Below the pieces are notes generated by a model. That model searched no databases, was not told where the DNA came from, and saw only the letters and a list, made by a program, of their open reading frames with translations. A DNA stretch of 64,000 nt from Diatrype stigma (lineage: Eukaryota > Ascomycota > Sordariomycetes > Xylariales > Diatrypaceae). Every line of letters begins with the position of its first letter. Position 1 is the first letter of the stretch. Shown here piece by piece: positions 14,101 to 26,150 of the stretch. The stretch is from positions 1 to 64,000 of the forward strand of contig JAKJXP020000086.1 of assembly GCA_022225965.2 (NCBI GenBank). Direction: 5' to 3'. The position numbers and the translations under genes were made by a program.

Positions 14101-15832
14101 ATACATAACTACTTGATGGCCACAGTGAGAATGGACGATCCGATGCATGTGTCCACCATGATGGACCCCGGGAGTCATCGTATGCTACTACTTGATTCCA
14201 GATAGACATGGCCTTGCGATTGGATATCAAGGACAACCGTTGGCATCCCCCGCCATCACCATGTTGCCAAGAAGGAGGGGTGTCACATGCTATGACTGCT
14301 CAAACTATAGGAGACAAGTTATTATTACCACACCGAGTACACACGCACACGCACGCATACGTGGAAATACGAAGGGCCTCTTCAGCACCGGACTTTTCTC
14401 GCAAGCTGCCACTGATGGCCCCTCGATCTCGAGGGGTGGGCGGGCGATGACAGTACTCTCTCTGGTTACCTGCGTTGCTATGTAACACACGTACGTGCAT
14501 ACACATGGGGCTCATACGACCCTAATAGAGTCGCATTTTCGTGCTCCCCCCAAGGGCAGAGAGCGAAAGGCTGTCTGTCCGCCAAGCCTCACCTGCTGCG
14601 CGCGCCTACGAGAAAGCAAGAAAGCAAGCAGGGAAGACAGGCTGACATTTCCCAGGTAGGAAGGCCGCCTCAAGGGATCAGCAATCACAACACCTCTTCG
14701 AGAACTAGTTGATCGACCTTAGCTGAGTTCAACCAGCCTGGGGAGAGGATGTCGTGATAAGCTTATTTCGAACTCCCAGGCTCCAACCATCTCCATCTCT
14801 ATCTCCATCTCTACCCGCCCGCGTCTCCATCTCCAGCTCCTGTGCCAGCTCCACCCCCGACGGGCGGGCAATATCGTATCGTACCGATAGACTCTATCGA
14901 GTATCGGGAGACGTCCCCACACGGATCGGGTTGCACTCAACAAAGCGAAGTACAGGACTGCCATCAATATCGATGCTCCTTTCGGCAGTGATGTTCGTCT
15001 CTGGTAACCTGGGTCTATGCGGACCCAGTGGCAGATCGATACAAGCCTTCCAGCGCGGCTGAGACAGGCTTGGGCAGTACGTACCCGCGTAAAGCCACCA
15101 CCACCGCCGCCGCCGCCGTTGCAACAGCAGCATCTGGCTGACTGACTGACAATATACGGCCCCTTGAACTCGCAGCCAACGCAAGCATGATGTGCAGACG
15201 GGTCCGAAGCCAAGTTGCTTATTCTTCGCGAATGAGATCTGGAGCCGCTTCACCATCTGGTTGTAACGGACAGAAGCTAACATCAGGAGCCGGTACATGT
15301 GCGAGGGGCTACTTGATACTGAAGAAGCACGTAGGTATGCTTCGCTTGTAGAAGTGTGGGTGAGCCTCCCTGATCCCACCTCACGACCCGACCCAACGAA
15401 CGACCCTTATGGAGCAGGGTAGTCTGCATCCTCGAGCTGCAGCCCGCAGCCCGCGCAGCATCGGCCTCCCCCCTCCCCCCATCTACATCTCCAGCGAACA
15501 TGTGGTCGTTTACGATGCCCCACGACGGCGGCAGGTTGCCTCACTGGGAAGGTGGTGATGTTGATCTTGTTGGTTAGATGAACTCCAAGTCGTGGTCCGT
15601 CTGTATACCCACGCATGTAGGTAGACCTTCTATCAGAAGGGAGGTGAGGGGGAGATACCTAGAATTATAGGAGAAAAAAAAAAGAGATAAATAGCTTCAC
15701 AGCAGCTGCCGTCTCGAAGTTTGGATTCACTCGTCTCATCCCACAAGCCACACAGTTCCCTCTGGTTGGTTCAGACGCCTGCCTCATCATAGAAGCCAAA
15801 GCGAACCGAACGAACAACAAAGTCCTCTCAAG
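11111..15832. other. 4.7 kb gene-free interval
   Basis: No frame in this long stretch looks like a real protein. The longest, about 140 codons at 11,806-12,228, has no recognisable domain and overlaps equally long frames on the other strand. Simple repeats are seen: GGTCA-type pentamers at about 11,577-11,600, CCATCTCTAT-type pyrimidine repeats at about 14,790-14,840, and a CCGCCG run at about 15,100-15,120. No tRNA-like B-box was noticed. The last few hundred bases must contain the promoter of the downstream protease. A non-coding RNA cannot be excluded. Confidence 0.55.
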
Positions 15833-17312
<1,480 letters not shown>

Positions 17313-18442
17313 GCTACCGGGTTTATAAGAGCTAGGGGTATGGCAAGATGTGCCGCCCATCCTAGGGCCTAAGAGGAGGATCTAATGGCTACATAAGTAT
17401 GCCTTGCCTATCTCACAGCTGTGGATGGCTATAGGTATACCTAATAGAGCGGGAGAGCACTCGGCCGCGATGGAACATAATGCGATAGACGTGCTTATGC
17501 TTATAGTATATCATATCTATAGATGATAATTAACCTCCATAGCCATTAATCCATAAGAAGATATCAGACATCTATCTTGATCTTAATCGAGCAGAAGGAG
17601 TGGAGGCCCCCCTTTTCCTTAGTAACTTTGAAGTCCACAATTCCTATCCCGAGTCCGTCGACTGATTCCCCCCCAACGTGTGATGCAATCTTGATCCCTT
17701 TCAAATGATCTAGGAGTAGAGAGTTCAGCAAATAAAACAAGTATGAGATTTTGGTTACTTATACGACGTACCGCCATACTGTATTGGATCTGAAGCTAGG
17801 GATGTTCAAGGTTGTGATCGACGCTCACAAATCCTTAGTGGCACGAATCCCCTTTATGCTCTGGCGTAGGATTTTGAGTATTGTAAGCACATAATACACA
17901 GATCTTCTTGTCTGGCATACTTTCAAGTATCTGTGTATTTATGTTTCTCGGTGGATACCGCCCCGCTCCCCCTCTCTTTCCTTCTCTCTTTCTGTTCTCT
18001 CCCTAACTATGCAACCTTGATATCGAGTTAGAAGTCTGGTGTGAGATGGGTTGTAAACTTTTGCTTGGGAAGAGAGTTATTCCGTCCTCGTCTGCCCCAT
18101 GACTAAGCAAATCCGACGCATCGGTTGTAACAACGCACATCATCCGGATGATCACCGGGGTCTCCGCGGCCGACGAGACATGATGGGCTTGACTCAATAG
18201 AGAAATGGAGAGATGCAAGACGGGGTAATTCGCTGGCACTACTTAACTAGCGAGTTAGTAATTACTTACGTCCCAAATTTAGCAACATTTACCGGAGTAT
18301 AGGGCTAGGCTATACCGCTCGATGTTTGTTTATTTCAATCGGTATAGAAAAAGGGGGTCACCCCTCTTTCCCGTCTTGCTCCTTACCGCTTTCTGTTCTG
18401 AACAACAAGAATAATTAGGACAACACTAACCGATATCTAACA
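17313..18442. other. Intergenic region upstream of methyltransferase
   Basis: About 1.1 kb without a coding frame of note. It holds the protease 3' region, a T/C-rich stretch at about 17,965-18,005 and, close to the next gene, an inverted-repeat pair described separately. Confidence 0.6.
18310..18347. promoter_or_regulatory. Inverted-repeat CCG/CGG site upstream of methyltransferase
   Basis: CTATACCG (18310-18317) and CGGTATAG (18340-18347) are perfect reverse complements separated by 22 bp, about 100 bp before the methyltransferase ATG. Zn2Cys6 activators, common pathway regulators in fungi, often bind paired CGG/CCG half-sites. The symmetry is seen directly; binding is inference, and the 22-bp spacer is long for such a factor. 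Confidence 0.35.
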
Positions 18443-19346
18443 ATGGCCGCTACCAACGACACTTCCTCGCCGGAGCGAAACAGAGGATGGTATCAGGAGT
18501 ATTTGACCGAAGTCAATGAACCTATCCGTAAACTCCTGGAGAACTACTCTAAGATACCTAGTTCGGAGGTTGTCAATCATGTCAATGATATAGTGAGTGT
18601 CTCATCTTCAGTATAACAACGCTATGCCAGCACAACAACTGATCAAGGGATATTAGAGAGAACGGGGCTTTGCAGCCAACCCGTACCCGTGCATTGGTCT
18701 ATATCGCTTCGCCAACCTGACTCTGATCACTCTTCCCTCATACAAGGACATTGTCAAGCGCCTTAAAGCTCCAGGCGCCACGTACTTGGATATCGGCTGT
18801 TGCTTTGGCCAAGACCTGCGTCAGTTGGTCTATGATGGGGTGCCTTCCCAGCACCTGATCGGCCTCGACATCGAGGGTGCTCTGATGGCGCTCGGCTACG
18901 AATTCTTCCTCGATCGGGAAACGCTTCGCTCCCGATTCGTGATCGCGGACGTGTTCAAGGGTGCGGCCCTGGGGCAGATGTGGACTGACCTGGAAAGACG
19001 CGGCATCGATGTGTTGCATTGCAGCGCCTTTTTCCACCTGTTCACCCTCGAAGAGCAGGTTACGGCGGCAAAGCAGATCGCACCGCTTGTGAAGGAGGGT
19101 GGAGTCATCGTTGGTAGGCAGATCGGCAGCGTGAAGCCCGGGAACGTGCCGGCAATCAAGGCGGGAAGTGTTAGTTACAGGCACGACCTGAAAACCTTCG
19201 ATAGTATGTGGAAGAAGGTCGGTGAGGCTACGCAGACGCGATGGAAGGTCGAAGGCATCTTGGACATGATTGGGATCAACCCGGACAGCCCCGTGGAAGA
19301 CGCAAACAGCCGTCGTCTGCTCTTCACTGTTACGCGACTAGAGTAG
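18443..19346 (+). CDS. SAM-dependent methyltransferase (fungal meroterpenoid-cluster type)
   Basis: Class I methyltransferase. Two exons (18443-18592 and 18657-19346, phase 0) give 279 residues. The N-terminal part (EPIRKLLENYSKIPSSEVV.., then a NPYPCIG motif) and the SAM-binding loop LDIGCCFGQDL near residue 94 match the small fungal family found in meroterpenoid clusters (AusD/AdrK-like O-methyltransferases). The acidic residue LIGLDIEG follows at the second strand. No signal peptide, so cytosolic. No synthase, prenyltransferase or P450 lies nearby, so it may be an orphan or a remnant of a dispersed cluster. Substrate is unknown. A CCG..CGG inverted repeat sits about 100 bp upstream. Confidence 0.87.
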
Positions 19347-19803
19347 ATGGCACTATGCAGCATCGGGGGCGTCACACTATGATCCAGGACCCCATATGTA
19401 CGGTAGTTTGTGTAAGGTGATATATCATTTTAGCGACCAATGGTTCCCTTGGGTAAGGATAGGCGAAAGAATATACCAAGGTGCAATATCAACATGCTAT
19501 GGCCCAGTGGCATAAGAAAGAACCATCCTATACACGCTACCAACGGAACTCCCTTGATTATATTTTACATATTATTGGTTGATAGGCAAAATCAGTTGCA
19601 TATCATGCTCATCTCATTAGCAGTACTATGCTTCTCGCCATATACGTACAACTTAGCTCATGTTCACCCTGTTTCTCTAGTGTTACCTCGTATCATCGCC
19701 TCGTGAGATGAGTTCTTAACTAGTATCCGGGACTCAGTTTTTGTAGTCAGAGCGAAGCAACGCAAGAACGTGATAAGCGCCAACATAGTCGTACCATACT
19801 CCA
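19347..19803. other. Convergent intergenic region
   Basis: The 457-bp space between the 3' ends of the methyltransferase and the coiled-coil gene holds both 3' untranslated regions; no other signal is seen. Confidence 0.5.
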
Positions 19804-20649
19804 TCATTTGTTTGTCTCCCAACCTCTCGCAGCCGCCAACTTGGCATAGTTGTCCATGATTCTCTGGCAGACCTCGCGGCTGCGTTCGAAGAACTCGGGT
19901 GGCTGCTGGCCGACGATGCAACTGCTGTTATGCTCCTCGAGCTCGGCGATATGTTCCTTGAGCTCGGCGATATGCTCCTCGAGCTCGGCGTTCTTCTCGT
20001 TGGCGCCTTCAAGCTCCCTTCGAACAGCCGAGATCTTGAGGCGGGTCTGGCCCATCTCCTTCACCAGGGTCATGGACTTCTGCTGGCTCTCGACCTTCTC
20101 GGACACAGCGTTCGTCAGTGCTGATTGGGTTCGGCCCAACTCCAGCTGTAATCTCGCTTTCTCGGCGTTGGCATCCTCGAGCTCTGCCTTACTCGGACTC
20201 GTCATAATAATGGCATTCTTACGCGAATTCTCCTCTTGAAGTTCCTTGATAATCTTCTCCAACTCTGCCTGACGCTCATTGGCATCTGCTGCATCTCTTT
20301 CCAATTTTTCTTGGGCGTCGCGACGTTGCTTGGAAAATTCTTCGGCTTTCTTCCTTCCCTCCAGGAACCCTTTAAACATGGCTTTGCCTTCTGTTGTTGG
20401 GCTGGATGCTGATTCATTTCCAGCCCTGGCTCTTTTGAGAGGTCGCTTGCTGGACGCGATCATTTGGGCTTCGTCATCGCTGTCCAATATCGTTATTGGC
20501 TCCTTACTATTAGGAATGGGGGTGTCGGTAAACTAAAGCAAAGTTATCAGACTGTGGATAATGAAACTGGAAGGGAAGATACCTACATCGGGCTTGACCT
20601 GGCTCTCATGTTGAGCCCAAACTCGATCTTGATATGATCGACCAGACAT
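19804..20649 (-). CDS. Coiled-coil protein, unknown function
   Basis: Two exons (20649-20587 and 20532-19804, phase 0) give 263 residues. The N-terminus (MSGRSYQDRVWAQHESQ) is hydrophilic, followed by a short basic stretch (SSKRPLKRARAG) that could be a nuclear signal. From about residue 75 to 225 the protein is a charged coiled coil rich in Glu, Lys, Ala and Leu, including near-identical heptads HIAELKEHIAELEEH. No catalytic motif or membrane segment is visible. It points away from the transposon that begins 1.2 kb further on. I do not recognise a named family; a structural or scaffold role is only a guess from the coiled coil. Confidence 0.75.
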
Positions 20650-21823
20650 CTTGTGTACAGCTGGCGATGGTGTGATTCTGGGAGGTCGGCTATTTATCTG
20701 GTCTGAAGTGGTAGGAGGAACCGAAGTAAAGATGGCAGATACTTGGGCTGATCCGTAAGTAGGAGGTAGAAGATGCTGGATTGCAGTACGGTCTCTGACT
20801 AATTGCCACCAACTGCCTAATGGCGTTCCCTGGGGACTTGCAAGAACAGCAAGGCAGCTAGCTCCCTAGGTACCTAGGTATTTACTGATAATTCGTATGC
20901 TTCAGTACTAGAGCACCATCGCCGTGATGATACCTAAAGAGGAAGAGTATTGATGTGTACCTGGTATCTACTTGGGGTACCAAAGTAGGTAGATAGTGAA
21001 TGGAGTGATTCCCTGTAGAGCCACTACCTGTAAGTTATTGTAGGCAGATAGAAAGGAAGTGGATGAGAAGAGTGATGGGCAGGTGTATTCCAGATAGGTG
21101 TATGTCAGAGAGTCAAATCACCACCTGCACCTTCCTAGTAATTAAGTACCAAAGGATATCCGCTTAGAGGCGATGCAATGAAGACATCGAATTGTGAAAT
21201 CAAAGGCCCCGGACTGTAGGTATATGCACTTGCATGTATAAGGTAACCACACATAACATCCATGATTCCAAGACCCCCTCGGACGTGTGCCGACTTGCAC
21301 CTACCCGTTAATCAACCTTGAAGTCAACGATTCAACGAGGAGGGTCTGTACGTTCATTGTCCAAGTACTGGCATCAAGGTTACTTTCACATGTAGTTGAT
21401 GCCTTCCGTGAACATGGGATGGAAGACATGGGACAAGAGTCACTTCCAATATACCAAAGGCTGCAATATTAACAGCTTAGGTACTTGGTTAATGGCAATA
21501 CACATCCTCGGATTCCATGCTTTTGTTTGAAGATGCCAGAAGCCATGCGACATGAGATCGCTACCGAACAATGAAGACTGAAAGTTGAGAAGTTGTCATG
21601 TAGAAAGATCTGGCACTCTGTTGAACGAGAAACCAGGGTTGATGAGCGGCTATCATGAGGTTGCGAGGTTGCATCTGTCCGGGTAGACTGTAACCAACAG
21701 CACCTGCCATCAAGGGGGTCAGGGGGCTATATGTGGCTTGATGCTTGAATGCGGCTGTGCGGTCGGTGGCTTGACACAATTAACACCCGACCCGTGGACC
21801 TGCACTTCCATGCGCCAAGAGTC
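20650..21823. other. Intergenic region left of the transposon
   Basis: Normal base composition, no supported gene. It contains the palindrome TACCTAGGTA at 20871-20880, preceded by CCTAGG. It ends at the TTA target-site copy of the RIP-mutated element. Confidence 0.55.
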
Positions 21824-21826
21824 TTA

Positions 21827-21849
21827 GGCGCAGTTCTCGAACAAAAGCA
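21827..21849 (+). repeat. Left terminal inverted repeat
   Basis: Starts GGCGCAGTTCTCGA and continues ACAAAAGCA. It pairs with 27129-27151 on the opposite strand at 20 of 23 positions. The mismatches are C/T, A/T and C/T; the two transitions are what RIP would make. Confidence 0.85.
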
Positions 21850-22189
21850 GAAATATATTTATAAGGGGATAGTGGAGATTCAATAAAGCAGAATTACCGC
21901 ATTCTTGGGGTTAATTATAATTGTATTTACTTTTAACAGGCTTAATTTCCAATTCCCGCCCCGGTGCTTCGGTTTAATTAGCTTACGACGTTTTATTAAA
22001 GGATTTTCTGCTTATGTTTAGCAGCTTTTTAAACTTTTTGGGTATTAAAAGTGGGTTATTTCTGTTAAATTAAACCTATTATCGTATGGTTTTATCGCGT
22101 TTTTATACGAATATACGTAATTACATATAAATAAGCTGTAAATTAAAAGTTACGATAAAACGAAAACTATATTGCCGTTTTATAAGCCG

Positions 22190-22567
22190 AAGCCATACGT
22201 TTTAGATTTACTTATTACTAAAGAAGCCCGGCAAATTGCCTATTATAGCAATAACATAATTTTTTTTTTCTTTTTCGACGGCGGCCTTTTTAAACGTTAA
22301 AAAAACGCGTAACGGCCTCGTCGCTTTATCGGTAGGTATTGAAAATACCTTACTACCGTAATATAAGGCGTCCTTAATACCGCTATTACCGCTATTACCG
22401 CCATTGTTTTTATTCTTATTCTTGTTTTTATTTTTATTTTCGTTTTCGTCGTTTTTATTGTTTTTATTTTCGTCTTTAATTTCGCGTAAAACGCAAAAGC
22501 GCTTTTTTAGTTATTGCTCGGCTTCGACGAATTGCTTTTTAGTTATGGCCCGATATTTATTTCGCAT
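22190..22567 (-). pseudogene. Relic reading frame in the transposon (Lys/Asn-rich protein)
   Basis: Read from an ATG at 22567 the frame runs about 118 codons with one in-frame stop before it breaks near 22,210, which is unlikely by chance in DNA this AT-rich. It begins MRNKYRAITKKQFVEAEQ, then has a low-complexity Lys/Asn/Glu stretch, then a more ordinary part (PTDKATRPLRVFLTFKKAA). PIF/Harbinger elements often encode a second, DNA-binding protein; whether this is it cannot be decided from the sequence. I recognise no domain. Confidence 0.45.
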
Positions 22568-23590
22568 ATTTATATACGTAAATTAATAATGATTTTATGT
22601 AATACTAATAAAAAAATATACCGTTAAATAAGGCGAAAGGCAAAACGAAATAATTTTAAACGAAAACGAAAGCTAATATATCCGGAATTAAAGCCGCAGC
22701 TATTATGACGTTAATTGCAAAAATGGAATATCGTAAGAAATAATGCTTACGGTAATAAGCGCTTCGTTGGCCATTATATTTATAGCCAATACAAAACGAA
22801 TCCGGCTTATTTATATAAACGTTTTATAAATTCTTGCCATTATAATAACGGCTATATTTCTTTTTTATAAAACCGGAAATTTATAGCAAAGTTGCCTTAA
22901 GATTACGGTTAATTAAAAAAACCAAATAAGGAAAATTAAAATTTCCTTTACGAAAACTTCCCGATTTATATCGGAACATTTTGCGTACCGGAAGATTTAA
23001 AAAAAAGGCCAAAAAAAAAGCGATAAGCTTCGTTTTATATCGTTAACGAATAATTTTATAATACGCTTTAATAGCAGCCTAAACTATTAAAAGGCCTAAA
23101 TATAACCGTTAATTTAATTAACAACATTACCTAATAAATAAAAATTATTCGCATACGGATGGGCTTAAAAACGGCGGAAAGCTTTTTTTTCTTGAAAGGA
23201 AAAAGGCGGCGGCCGGCAGACTTATTCGAAAAATTCGGAACATCGTATATATTACGAATCCGAAAGCCCGGCGCGATACGTATAACGGCGGCAGCGGCAA
23301 CAAATATCGTAGGTTATTATTGTTATTATTATTTTTATTGCTATTATTTTTATTGCTGCTATTACTGGACCTAAGGAAAAAAAAAGAAAAAAAAAACAAA
23401 CGAAAGAAACGAAATTTTATAATAACAATTTATTATAATACGATATTCCAAATTTGGCTTAATGCGGTTCGATAAACGTATTATAATACGTCTAATTAAA
23501 CGTAATAAAAACGCATATTAAAATAAATACATTAATAACAAAAAATATTTTACGGATTTCGATATTAAATGCATATAAAAAGTTTTAAAG

Positions 23591-23843
23591 CATATTATAA
23601 TATGCCTATATATATGCCGTTTATTACCGATAAGTTATTAGGAATATTATAATATGCCCATAAATATACCGTTTATTACCGATAGGTTATTAGAAGTACT
23701 ATAATATGCCCATAAGTATATCGTTTATTACCGATAGGTTATTAGGAATATTATAATATGCCCGTTTATTATCGATAAATTATTAGGAATATTATAATAT
23801 GCCCGTTTATTACTAATGAATTGCTAGGAATATTATAATATGT
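23591..23843. repeat. Minisatellite inside the transposon with palindromic cores
   Basis: Three direct units of about 53-55 bp followed by two shortened units of about 41 bp. Each is built around ATTATAATATGCCC and CGTTTATTACCGAT. The first core, with one more base at 23590, is the perfect 16-bp palindrome GCATATTATAATATGC (23590-23605). An inverted partial copy of the unit follows at about 23890-23935, so this part could fold back. Confidence 0.8.
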
Positions 23844-24050
23844 CTTGGCTTTATAAAATTTAATAAAGGCATATTATAATATTTTTAATAACTTATTAAT
23901 AATAAACGGCATATTTATAGGCATATTATAGTACTCTTAAAAAGCCTTTTATAAATTATTCTTTATTTCTTTTAAATAAAAACCAGATTTTTTTTTTATT
24001 TAAAATTTAATTAACCGGTTTAGCCTAAAATAATATTATAAATAACACTT

Positions 24051-24070
24051 TAACGTATTATAATACGTTA
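24051..24070. repeat. Perfect 20-bp palindrome in the transposon
   Basis: TAACGTATTATAATACGTTA is its own reverse complement. A 16-bp version, ACGTATTATAATACGT, lies at 23476-23491. The pair brackets the minisatellite, and both share the TATTATAATA core with it. Confidence 0.7.
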
Positions 24071-24389
24071 ATCGGATAATTAAAACATATATCTATACGT
24101 TTTCTTTTTAACGCGTTTAGCTTAATATCCTTTTTTTTATTGGTTTTCGTAAATCGTTTCTTAATGCAAATTACTTTTTAATATCCATTTCCTTAGTAAT
24201 TTATATATGTCTTAATATGTAATAAAAATCCAAAGCTAAATAATACATCGTCGGCGCCGGCGCTATTTAGCCGCTATTGCTGTTATATTCGTAATAATAT
24301 TTATACATTTTATTATTCGCCGCCCTTATATATATACCCGTTGTTTTTAATTTAATCGATACGTCCGAACGTTATTAAATAGGATTTAC

Positions 24390-25410
24390 GAATAGTTTTA
24401 AAGAATTATGCGAATAAAAAAGAATACTTACGAAACTTTTCGATATTAATTGCTTTATAATACGAACCTAAAAATAATTCGTATAAATATTAATAAAAAA
24501 TTAATAATTTTCTTCGATATTACTACTTAAAAATCTTCGTTTCGTACGGCTGGCTTTTATTTCGGCAAAAGTTTTTGCGCCATTTATAAAGCGTTTTACG
24601 AATGCTTCGATGTTATATTGAAATTAGCCCGTTAAAATATTACTCCTAATCCTTTAAACCTTTCTTTACGAAAAATCGTACGCGACCCTAAGTTTTACCC
24701 TTTTTTTAAGGACATCGTAAATGCTATTAATAATTTTTATTTCGAAATAAAAATCGATAAAAATCCGAACGATTTCTAAAAAGCCGAAATATAAAGAAAT
24801 CGATATGGCTTTATAAGTATTAACGTATTAACCGTTTGCAATATAAAGGGCAGATTTATATATATATTAACTAATTAAAAAGAATTTATAAATCATGCCA
24901 AAATATTTAACGTTGCCGTTAATAGCGATAATCTTATTATTTCTAAAGATAAATTTCTTTTTAAAAATGCCGGCTTTATTAGTAATAAGCGAATATTAAT
25001 ACCATATCGTGATATGAAATATTATATACGTAAATAAAAACAAAATAAAATAAAGTTACGTATTAAAAAGGAGCTATATAATTTTAGGCATAATTAACTT
25101 TATAACGCCATTAAACGAAATTTCGATAAATAAAAAAACATCTTCAAAATCCTTAAAACTAAGCCATATCTTTCCGTAAAGGTTTATTTAAAAGTTATTT
25201 ATATAACCGTTGGAATATGTAATTTCTTATTAAATTATGGGAATATCGACCTTTACGAAATCCCGAATATAAACCTTAATATTTATATTAACGATATTAT
25301 CGCGAATTGCTTTATAGCGAAAAAAAAAAAGGTAACCTTTAATCCTAAATAAGCAAATATTGCAATCGATTATTAAAAAAGTTATAATAAGCGTATCAAT
25401 TATATTTAAA
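24390..25410 (+). pseudogene. HARBI1-like DDE transposase relic (PIF/Harbinger)
   Basis: One plus-strand frame can be followed through the family's usual order with no frameshift noticed. Upstream part: MRIKKNTYETFRY and FRTAGFYFGKSFCAIYKAFY. Then DPKFYPFFKDIVNAIN (from 24684), RNRYGFISINVLTVCNIKGR, a KFLFKNAGF block, ILIPYRDMKYY, ELYNFRHN and NFLLNY. These correspond to family blocks such as FYPYFKDCIGAIDGTHI, RNRKGFLSQNVLAACD, LADAGY, LLTPYRGVRYH, LFNLRHA and LHNFI. All six in-frame stops between 24684 and 25240 are TAA, as RIP of CAA codons would give. The positions of the first and third catalytic Asp read Asn. Non-functional. The family assignment rests on my reading of conserved blocks. 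Confidence 0.85.
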
Positions 25411-25494
25411 ACGAAAGGACAAAAAATAATAAAAAGCTTAAATATAAAAAACTTATTTATATTAATTATTCCGTTAATTCATTCCTTTATTAAT

Positions 25495-26150
25495 CCTATA
25501 ATTTATCGTTATTTTCGTTTATTTCTTTAATTATTACGTTATTTTTAAGGTTATAATTATTAGAATTACGAATATCGACTTTATTATTTATATTTATTAC
25601 GGCTTTAACGGCATTTTAAGGCCTTTCGGAATTGCCAATATAATTAATTCCATTCTTAAAGTTACGTAATTACCGTAAGCAATAATTATCGTTTAAATTA
25701 ATAAATATAATTATAAAGTTATTAACTTTAGCTTAAGCATTAATAACGCAAATTACTGCTTTTAAAGTAATACGGTTAAGATAAGTAAAATTTAAGATTA
25801 ATAAGGCCTTTTTAAGATTCTTTCTTTTGGCGGCAGTTAATTTTTCGAAATAAATCATAACTTTCGCGATTTAATCGAGGCCTTTTTTTACGAATAGGCC
25901 ATCCATTTTCCGTATTTTCCTTTTACGTTGCGGCAATACCGAATTAACGTTGGCGATTCGGTGCTTGCGGATAAAGCATTCGGAGACATTATCGTCGCTT
26001 ATAAAAATAAAATCATCGCCTTTACTTTACGAAGGTTTAAGTAATTAAATAGCGGCGATAATTAAATCCTAAGTTTCGGCCTTAAACTTAACGGCTAATT
26101 TTCCGATTATTCGAATTAATTCCGCGAATAACTGTTTGCATAATTTACGG
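25495..26150 (-). pseudogene. Second minus-strand relic frame in the transposon
   Basis: From about 26,150 down to 25,495 one minus-strand frame stays readable for over 200 codons, broken mainly by scattered TAA codons. It includes NRKLCKQLFAELIRIIGKLA, DDFIFISDDNVSECFIRKHR and a basic stretch LPQRKRKIRKMDGLFVKKGL. This density of open codons is higher than chance for such AT-rich DNA, so it is probably a RIP-damaged gene of the element. No domain recognised; a Myb/SANT-type accessory protein is one possibility. Confidence 0.45.

Noticed and set aside
14764..14780. TTCGAACTCCC as a tRNA B-box
   Set aside because: No matching A-box, acceptor stem or anticodon arm could be found around it.
22404..22586. 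Frame coding a Phe/Leu-repeat peptide in the AT-rich block
   Set aside because: It is the reverse reading of the Lys/Asn-rich low-complexity stretch of a relic gene; not a membrane protein.
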